Notes under the pieces: model-generated | Seen by the model: the letters and a program-made list of their open reading frames with translations, nothing else | The model's database searches: none | Told to the model about the DNA's origin: nothing | Part shown: piece after piece, positions 14,086-19,241 of the stretch | Layout of the letters: each line of letters starts with the position of its first letter | Numbering within the stretch: the stretch's first letter is position 1 | Virus record (IMG/VR): IMGVR_UViG_3300030106_006868 | Location: 1 to 37,180 of that record | Source: a virus | Direction: 5' to 3' (one strand) | Length of the DNA stretch: 37,180 nt | Position numbers and translations under genes: made by a program

Positions 14086-14423
14086 CGCCACAGCCTCACT
14101 CGAGCGGACATCCGGCCGTTGGTCGCGTAAGCATCGCCGACCAATTTCATCCGCCAGCGGGGTAGGCAGGTGCCCATCCGCCTGTGCGCCAAGCCCGCGC
14201 GGCCCCAACCTACGCCCTCAAACCGACAGTGCTTAAACACTCGCCCCACAGAAAACGGCGGGTGCCAGCGATGGCTGTGCCGGACCATCCAATCCGCCCG
14301 CATCTGAGCCACCTGCTGTGCCGTCAATGGCTGTGCTTTAGCCGGCTTCACTGCTGCCGGCCGGACCGGTGGAGCCGCTGCTGCTGTTGCTGTCGCTAAG
14401 ATCAGAAGCAATATCGCTCGCAT
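14082..14423 (-). CDS. secreted hypothetical protein
   Basis: The 113-residue protein has a clear signal peptide (MRAILLLILATATAAAAPP) with probable cleavage after AAAA or AAP. An alanine/proline/lysine-rich linker follows, then a basic aromatic domain with HRWHPPF, CRFEGVGWGRAGLAHR and CLPRWRMKLVGDA, including two cysteines that could pair outside the cytoplasm. I do not know the family. GGGAG lies 8-9 nt before the ATG. It is preceded by a 31-residue membrane protein gene, so the pair may act in the envelope. Confidence 0.6.
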   Translation of the reverse strand: MRAILLLILATATAAAAPPVRPAAVKPAKAQPLTAQQVAQMRADWMVRHSHRWHPPFSVGRVFKHCRFEGVGWGRAGLAHRRMGTCLPRWRMKLVGDAYATNGRMSARVRLWR

Positions 14424-14438
14424 GTTGTAACTCCCGAG

Positions 14439-14534
14439 TTATCTGTCAGTCCTGCCGAATGCAACCTGTGTTAAAACGAGCACGCTCACCAAAACCGTGA
14501 TCGCCAGTGCCTGTAATGTGTTCAAATCGCTCAT
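14439..14534 (-). CDS. 31-residue membrane protein
   Basis: A 31-codon frame encodes MSDLNTLQALA, then a hydrophobic run ITVLVSVLVLTQVAF, then GRTDR. GGAG is placed about 10 nt upstream (GGAGTGACGGCT). Its stop lies 16 nt before the start of the secreted protein gene, and a ribosome site for that gene lies in between. A single short membrane helix with a polar N-terminus and basic C-terminus is plausible. Too short for homology; accepted from the start signal, hydrophobic core and tight packing. Confidence 0.55.
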   Translation of the reverse strand: MSDLNTLQALAITVLVSVLVLTQVAFGRTDR

Positions 14535-14559
14535 AGCCGTCACTCCTTCTCCAGCCCCC

Positions 14560-14583
14560 CAGCCCGCAACGAATCACGGGCTG
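14560..14583 (-). other. hairpin in the leader of the 31-residue gene
   Basis: CAGCCCG and CGGGCTG (7 bp) flank a 10-nt loop, between the DUF669 stop and the ribosome site of the 31-residue gene. Downstream is GGGGGG rather than T, so it is not an intrinsic terminator. It may be an mRNA processing or stability hairpin. Confidence 0.5.
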
Positions 14584-14610
14584 AGGCGACTTGACCATTA
14601 AAAAAAAGAA

Positions 14611-15060
14611 CTACCAAGGCGCTTCCGAATCATCAGCCGGCGGATTTACCACCCCGCCCTTTGCGGGCGAGTACGCCCTGACCTCGTTCGTCAGTTCACC
14701 ATTGTCCTTTCGCTTGCGAATGCCAACCGTTGCAATTAGCGGCCGGTTGTGCAGTTCCGCTGTGTCGTTTGGTCTTGGCACATCCACGGCCAAACAGACC
14801 GAAGCAAACTGCGACTTGCCGATTTCCATCGCTTTTGGGTTGTCGTGCTGATAAGTCAGCTGATCCCACAGGATCCGGCCTTGTTTAGGGCCGTCGATAA
14901 CCTCCATCTGAAGCCAGATGTAATTTCCGGTTTTTGCCTTGTTGTCCCTCAAAGCAGAGTCGGTGATTGCAACCTTGTAATCGCCCTTCGGCAATGGTTC
15001 AAAATTCGACTCAACCTGCTCGACCTTCGTGGCATCAAATCCTGACAATTTACCACTCAT
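14611..15060 (-). CDS. DUF669 family protein (single-strand DNA-binding partner)
   Basis: The 149-residue protein has the pattern of phage DUF669 proteins: FEPLPKGDYKVAITDS near the start, YIWLQMEVIDGPKQGR in the middle and later RPLIATVGIRKR. These proteins occur next to RecA/Sak4-like ATPases and are thought to act as single-strand DNA-binding or annealing partners. The C-terminus ADDSEAPW resembles the acidic tip of SSB proteins, which docks other repair proteins. The ATG overlaps the upstream ATPase stop by one base (TGATG), so both should be made together. Confidence 0.75.
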   Translation of the reverse strand: MSGKLSGFDATKVEQVESNFEPLPKGDYKVAITDSALRDNKAKTGNYIWLQMEVIDGPKQGRILWDQLTYQHDNPKAMEIGKSQFASVCLAVDVPRPNDTAELHNRPLIATVGIRKRKDNGELTNEVRAYSPAKGGVVNPPADDSEAPW

Positions 15061-15821
15061 CACTTTCCCTTTCGGTTTTTGTTGTGAGATTGCTTAATTG
15101 CGTCTTCGTACACCTGCCAGTCGCAGGGAATTTCAGGCGGTAAGCTCAGCCGAGACTTCGCAGTCACGCCTGGAGATTCCTGCGTACGGATGTATCGCTC
15201 GCTCTGGCCAAAGGCGATTGTTCGGCTTTGGTCGAACCCAGTCTTTTCTGATTTAGTGTAGACTCGGTAGTTCAAGTGCAGCACTTCGTCGCACCATTCC
15301 TGCCACAACAGTGACGCCAGATTGTGCAAGGCCGGCTGAAACCGGTCATAGCTGTCACTGCCGGGTGGCTCGTACCGTTTCACCTCAGCGTGACACAGCG
15401 CGATGATGCCACAATTGTGGACTTTCATCACAGATTCGAGCGTGCGAAGGATCTTTTCCCATTTTGACAGAGCTTGTTTGTAGCCCTTGCCAAAACCGAT
15501 GTCTACGATCGACTCATGGTCACCGCGTACATCGTCATGGATTAGATTTTCCAGCCAGTCGAGAGTGTCGAAAACCAGCCAGTCCAGCTTATGCTCCACC
15601 GAATCAGGTGACGACAGTTCCATCAGGATCGTTCTTAGCTCGTGCAATGCGCCGATCCTTTCAGTTCGGACGCAGTCGATGTCGTTCAAACCATCTTCAA
15701 AATTCAAGAAAATGTGATTCGGCGAATGTGCTGCAAACGTTGACTTCCCTGTCCCGTGGGGGCCGTAGAGAAGCACCTTCCTCGGTGCAATCGTCTTTCC
15801 TTTGTGTAGCTTAATAACCAT
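15060..15821 (-). CDS. RecA/Sak4-like recombination ATPase
   Basis: The 253-residue protein has Walker A YGPHGTGKST (19-28) and a Walker B-like segment LDWLVFDTLDWLE near residue 80-90, then IIALCH at a sensor position. Size and context (DUF669 next, resolvase upstream) match phage AAA/Sak4-type ATPases of single-strand annealing recombination. Its role would be to load on single-stranded DNA and promote strand pairing or replication restart. GAGG lies about 8 nt before the ATG. The exact subfamily is not certain. Confidence 0.75.
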   Translation of the reverse strand: MVIKLHKGKTIAPRKVLLYGPHGTGKSTFAAHSPNHIFLNFEDGLNDIDCVRTERIGALHELRTILMELSSPDSVEHKLDWLVFDTLDWLENLIHDDVRGDHESIVDIGFGKGYKQALSKWEKILRTLESVMKVHNCGIIALCHAEVKRYEPPGSDSYDRFQPALHNLASLLWQEWCDEVLHLNYRVYTKSEKTGFDQSRTIAFGQSERYIRTQESPGVTAKSRLSLPPEIPCDWQVYEDAIKQSHNKNRKGK

Positions 15822-15839
15822 TGCTTTCCTCTTTCGTCG

Positions 15840-16352
15840 TTAGTCTTTAAGAAGTGTTTGAAGTAACAGCGGTTTCTTTCCTGCCCAACCCACCTCCGTT
15901 CCATAGCAATAACAGTCTTCGCGTGTAATGCGGCGAACTTCTGCCGCCTGAAAGTCACGCCAAAAGGGCATGGCCTCGCTCACTGGAAACCAGAACGTAA
16001 CTGCCGGCTCGACTTTCGTTTTTAGCTCGCGTCGATTCCAGTGTATCAGGAACGCACAACTCGCCCCGAAGCGGCTGCGATCCAGCATGTGCTGCAGCTG
16101 CCGTTTCTTTTTGTCACGATACGGACCCAGATCAAATGAAGCCTGACTGCAAACCTTGCAATCCCAGATGTACTGGCGAGTCGATCCGGTCAGAATGCCT
16201 TCGAAGTCGGGCAGTGACTTAATAGCCACGATTCCCCGATCTCCACCGGTGTGAACCGCCTGCACCCCATAGCGACCGACAGACCCGTTAACACCAAGGG
16301 ATCTCGCCCAACGAGCAATCACGTCTTCAAATTGCTTGCCCGTGTAATTCAC
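15840..16352 (-). CDS. RecU-like Holliday junction resolvase
   Basis: The 170-residue protein has GKQFED near the start and a PD-(D/E)-x-K nuclease core: LPDFEGI (D49, E51) and IWDCKVCS (D64, K66). It continues with a basic helix (DKKKRQLQHML) and a strand CAFLIHWN, in the order seen in RecU/VRR-NUC-type resolvases. It would cut four-way junctions formed during recombination or before packaging. It starts with GTG, overlapping the csrA stop as GTGA, with GGGAGG upstream. It belongs to the csrA-resolvase-ATPase-DUF669 operon. Confidence 0.7.
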   Translation of the reverse strand: MNYTGKQFEDVIARWARSLGVNGSVGRYGVQAVHTGGDRGIVAIKSLPDFEGILTGSTRQYIWDCKVCSQASFDLGPYRDKKKRQLQHMLDRSRFGASCAFLIHWNRRELKTKVEPAVTFWFPVSEAMPFWRDFQAAEVRRITREDCYCYGTEVGWAGKKPLLLQTLLKD

Positions 16353-16534
16353 TTCCCCTCCCGCTGCTTAGAAAGGGCCGGCTCAACTAGTTCTTCCCTG
16401 AGGATCGTCAGGTTTTCCGGGGCCTCAATCGCCAACCGAACCTTTTTACCTGTCGCACTAGCTTTCGTGATTGTAATTCTAATGTTGCGACCAATAAGAA
16501 TTGATTGGCCAACACGTCGCCCGAGGCACAGCAT
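16349..16534 (-). CDS. csrA: CsrA/RsmA family RNA-binding regulator
   Basis: The 61-residue product matches CsrA throughout: MLCLGRRVGQSILIG at the start (L4, R6, G9, I14, G15), then the strand region NIRITI, VRLAIEAP and ILREEL. R46 is the equivalent of the RNA-contacting R44 of Escherichia coli CsrA, with two extra residues in the loop before it. CsrA dimers bind GGA motifs in mRNA leaders and change translation or stability. GGAG lies 6 nt before the ATG. A promoter, an operator-like palindrome and a terminator-like hairpin precede it. As a phage gene it could regulate phage messages or reset host carbon and motility control. Confidence 0.9.
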   Translation of the reverse strand: MLCLGRRVGQSILIGRNIRITITKASATGKKVRLAIEAPENLTILREELVEPALSKQREGK

Positions 16535-16550
16535 GATGCACTCCTTTGCA

Positions 16551-16626
16551 AAAAAGAGTCGGCGGCAGATGCCTGCCAGCAAACCTCTGAAGGAACCGCT
16601 CCGTCAGTATCATGTCTGCCGCCGAC
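16551..16626 (-). promoter_or_regulatory. csrA leader hairpin with T-run (attenuator or small RNA)
   Basis: GTCGGCGGCAGA (16626-16615) is perfectly complementary to TCTGCCGCCGAC (16569-16558), with 45 nt between, followed by TCTTTTTTG and then the csrA ribosome site. The predicted transcript start from the promoter at 16633-16661 is about 16626, so the 5' arm would begin the RNA. Either a small RNA ends at the T-run, or csrA is controlled by attenuation. The loop contains ACGGAGC, a possible CsrA GGA site, and AAAGGAG is the ribosome site itself. Confidence 0.65.
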
Positions 16627-16632
16627 CGGGGG

Positions 16633-16661
16633 ACCATAACGCTTCCGTTACGAGTGGTCAA
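16633..16661 (-). promoter_or_regulatory. promoter of the csrA operon
   Basis: TTGACC (16661-16656) and TATGGT (16638-16633) are separated by exactly 17 bp on the minus strand, matching the sigma-70 consensus at five and four of six bases. It overlaps the stop of the XRE gene and points at csrA. Confidence 0.55.
16637..16650 (-). promoter_or_regulatory. operator-like palindrome between -35 and -10
   Basis: TAACG-GAAG-CGTTA is a perfect 5-bp inverted repeat spaced by four bases and lies wholly within the 17-bp promoter spacer, reaching into the -10. A dimeric repressor bound here would block polymerase. The adjacent XRE gene is the obvious candidate. Confidence 0.5.
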
Positions 16662-16876
16662 CCCATAAAGTCAGACACTTCGCGTTTCAGCACTCGAGCG
16701 ATTTTGTGCAGGGAAATTGCGGACGGCATGTATTCGCCACTGAGAATGCGAGAAACCTGCATTGCAGATTCCCCGCTTTGCCTGGCAAGTTCTGCCTGAG
16801 TGATCGGGTGTTGCCGCATTGCAGTTTTGATGCGACGCGCCATTTTGGCGTGAGGGAGTTGCTCAATTCCTGGCAT
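16658..16876 (-). CDS. XRE-family helix-turn-helix regulator
   Basis: The 72-residue protein is a Cro/C1-type helix-turn-helix: MARRIKTAMRQHPITQAELA, then RQSGESAMQVSRILSGEYMP, then a third part with LHKIARVLKREVSDFM. The pattern T-Q-x-x-L-A...S-x-x-Q-V-S-R-I-L-x-G fits the family well and covers nearly the whole protein. I used the ATG at 16876; a start 11 codons later is equally possible, and neither has a strong ribosome site. Located directly in front of the csrA promoter and its palindrome, it probably represses that operon or times early versus late expression. Confidence 0.8.
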   Translation of the reverse strand: MPGIEQLPHAKMARRIKTAMRQHPITQAELARQSGESAMQVSRILSGEYMPSAISLHKIARVLKREVSDFMG

Positions 16877-17144
16877 TGCTGAGACCGCGGATTTCGGTGC
16901 GGAGTTGTGCTAACTCAGTGCGAGACTCGCTCAGTTCGTCTGTGAAATCGTCGACTACTTTACTGAGGGCCTCGTCTCGGCCACGGATGAACGTTCTCCA
17001 TTCGTGCCGTTCACTGCGATGGCGTTCTTCGATCGCTGGTATGTGGCGAACGACTAAATACCACACCAGAGCGCCGAAGCCACCCATAGTGACTAGTTTA
17101 ACTATAACATCGACCCATTCAACGGCATTAGTATCTGGGTTCAT
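16863..17144 (-). CDS. membrane protein with coiled coil, possible holin
   Basis: The 93-residue protein has one membrane segment (VIVKLVTMGGFGALVWYLVV at about 13-32), then a charged helix rich in arginine and glutamate with heptad-like spacing (DDFTDELSESRTELAQLRTE). This topology and its position right after the tail genes match a class of small phage holins and tail-associated membrane proteins. The start overlaps the upstream stop (ATGA) and the end overlaps the XRE start by 14 nt. Confidence 0.6.
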   Translation of the reverse strand: MNPDTNAVEWVDVIVKLVTMGGFGALVWYLVVRHIPAIEERHRSERHEWRTFIRGRDEALSKVVDDFTDELSESRTELAQLRTEIRGLSNARN

Positions 17145-17509
17145 GTCGATTTTACTCCCCGGACGGCAATCCGCACAGGGTCTAGCTGCACGACCGAAGG
17201 CCCGGTAAAAGTGATTTTGTATTCAATGTCATAAGCGTCAGGAGCCGGGAAAACCGTAGAAGCGACATCGTGTCGAAAGTTATATCCAGTAAGATCGGTG
17301 TCCCACCGACTATCTGTTTGTAACGTGTCAAAAATAACATCAGAAACAGTTAGTGACGTAGCTTCTGTGTGAGCGGTTGTGCTGTCGTGTGAATAAATCT
17401 GGTATTCAATAGCCTGAACATCAGACTGCACAGCTGCTGCGCCGTTGTGCTCAACGCGCAGCAAAACGCTAAAGGCTGAATCTTCGCGAACTCTTCCTGA
17501 CACATCCAT
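17141..17509 (-). CDS. hypothetical virion-associated protein
   Basis: The 122-residue product is rich in beta-forming residues (FSVLLRVEHNG, IEYQIYSHDS, YDIEYKITFTG, VRIAVRGVK), consistent with an Ig-like or jelly-roll fold used in tail tips. No family is recognised. It sits between the fibre-type proteins and the holin-like gene and overlaps the latter by 4 nt. A structural role is inferred from composition and context. Confidence 0.55.
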   Translation of the reverse strand: MDVSGRVREDSAFSVLLRVEHNGAAAVQSDVQAIEYQIYSHDSTTAHTEATSLTVSDVIFDTLQTDSRWDTDLTGYNFRHDVASTVFPAPDAYDIEYKITFTGPSVVQLDPVRIAVRGVKST

Positions 17510-17516
17510 TTAGCAC

Positions 17517-18848
17517 CTACCTCACTTGACCGGCAGCAATTTTTGACTGATAGATTTTACCAGCAACGGCTTGCGATTGACATATCTGTCCTGACAATAT
17601 CCCGTCCTGATAGACCTGCCCGGCATCAATTCGTCCAGAATGACCCGGCGGGGTGATCACAGGGGCATCGCCCAGTACGAGCCAAGCGTGAGCGTATTCC
17701 GTGCTATTGGTGTCGACCCACGTCTCAGTCAGGTTATTTGCATCTGCACTGATCGAAGCCTGCCCCACGACCGTTTGCGAATGATCGAAATTGCGCAGAC
17801 CATAATTGGAAAAGAAAGAATCAGTATTTGTGACGCTTTCCCCGTCTTGGTCTAACGCTCCGCCGCTCGCCTGGCCGTCACTTTCTGCCGCCCAAAATCC
17901 CACGCCTAATCGTGAGTGATCAGTAGAAGCGGTGCTTTCGGTTTTCATACTCAGCAAACCGAGCGCAGCTTTCGGGGCAAAACCTGCGTCGAGGCTCACC
18001 GTCGAATCTGTCGCCGGCTGCGTTGCTCGAATCACTTTTGCCGCCGGGCCTTTGATTGCGAGTATCAAAACCTCGCGCGCAGTTCCGCCGAGTGAGTATT
18101 CCCAATCGAGCGTATAGCCTGTTTCATCGAGGCTACTAACCGTCGCCGTTTCCTGTGCGCCGCCGTGATGCGCAAAAATCGATATCAATTCATCGCGCAT
18201 GAGCGATCGAGTTCCGCTCGTCGACTGATTGTTGAGCGCGGTTTGGTAGCAGCTAACGTCGGTCGTCCCGTCTGAAACTCCGAGGCCCACGTATGACCCA
18301 ATCACGCGGTACGGAAGGTTTGCGGTTGTGCTTCCAAACAAAGCAATAAGTGCATCCGGCTGAAACCCTGGTGCAGTGTATGACACTTCGCCTGTTGCCA
18401 ACGGTGTCTCAATTACATCAATCGAAATTTCTTCGATCGCATCACCGCCGAGCGCGAGGTGGCCAAATGTCCGGCCGTCGCCAGTGACTGTGCTCCAATA
18501 CAACGTCGACTCCGCCGCCGCTAACCCGGTGACCGCAGCCGCTTCCGAGATCGCCGCGCCGTCGTTTAGGTGTGAGGCAACGTATGCTGTTTGGATTCCG
18601 TACTGAGTGTCCGACTTACTGCTCTGCGCGTCCTCATTGAAAAACGCGAAAGACGCCATTTCATCAGCGTTGCCGAAGCCAAAGCTGAAGTCAGCGTGTG
18701 CAGAAATCGCGGTTCCGTCGTTTTGCGTGCCCAGGTGAAACAACAGCTTCGGCGCATCACTTCCCCAATGCCCTGCGCTGTATGAGACGGTCTGACTGCC
18801 GACGGTCGTTGGCGCTGTTTGGTGTTTGACTTCGGCCAACAACGCCAT
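17517..18848 (-). CDS. tail/receptor-binding protein with decapeptide repeats
   Basis: The 443-residue protein is serine-, threonine-, alanine- and glycine-rich with many beta segments (SFGFGNADEMASFAFF, VLILAIKGPA, HAWLVLGDAP), typical of secreted or virion-surface beta proteins. The last 39 residues form a short repeat: AGQVYQDGIL, SGQICQSQAV, AGKIYQSKIA, AGQV, a ten-residue unit that may be a beta-helix or attachment motif. It starts by TGATG overlap with the preceding gene. Position next to the long fibre suggests a tail fibre or tip adhesin. Confidence 0.6.
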   Translation of the reverse strand: MALLAEVKHQTAPTTVGSQTVSYSAGHWGSDAPKLLFHLGTQNDGTAISAHADFSFGFGNADEMASFAFFNEDAQSSKSDTQYGIQTAYVASHLNDGAAISEAAAVTGLAAAESTLYWSTVTGDGRTFGHLALGGDAIEEISIDVIETPLATGEVSYTAPGFQPDALIALFGSTTANLPYRVIGSYVGLGVSDGTTDVSCYQTALNNQSTSGTRSLMRDELISIFAHHGGAQETATVSSLDETGYTLDWEYSLGGTAREVLILAIKGPAAKVIRATQPATDSTVSLDAGFAPKAALGLLSMKTESTASTDHSRLGVGFWAAESDGQASGGALDQDGESVTNTDSFFSNYGLRNFDHSQTVVGQASISADANNLTETWVDTNSTEYAHAWLVLGDAPVITPPGHSGRIDAGQVYQDGILSGQICQSQAVAGKIYQSKIAAGQVR

Positions 18849-19198
18849 CAGCCAATCCCCAGATCTGAGTTGAATTGCTCACGGGAATCGTATCCCAACT
18901 CCGCACGCATGAGCGTTTGTGTCACGTCGTTCCTCACGACGGCTCGAGAGATCGTCGTGGCGGTTGTCTCTGCTAGCCCGACGGCCGTCAGCGAATCGCG
19001 AATCGTTTCGATTTTCTGGACGACATGCGTTTTAACTTGAGCGAATTCTTGCTGCTCGACGCTGCCCAAATTAAAACGTTCGATCGCCTGCTGATCGGTT
19101 ATCTGCCCGGACAGAATCTCTGCAACTGTCGAAATGGTTGGCCAGATTGGCAACTTTGCTGCGTCGTCTTTGCCACGGAATCGGTCGTATAGGCTCAT
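18848..19198 (-). CDS. hypothetical tail-region protein
   Basis: I start this 116-residue protein at MSLYDRFRGKDDAAK. It is helical, with ISTVAEILSGQITDQQAIER, then repeated helix-forming segments, and ends NSDLGIG. It has no membrane segment; an upstream in-frame extension would add an implausible hydrophobic stretch antiparallel to the end of the fibre gene, so I reject it. It may be a fibre chaperone or a small tip protein. Not recognised. Confidence 0.55.
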   Translation of the reverse strand: MSLYDRFRGKDDAAKLPIWPTISTVAEILSGQITDQQAIERFNLGSVEQQEFAQVKTHVVQKIETIRDSLTAVGLAETTATTISRAVVRNDVTQTLMRAELGYDSREQFNSDLGIG

Positions 19199-19241
19199 TG
19201 ATTCAGCTTTTTGATAAGCGTTAGTGAATGTCCAGATGGCA

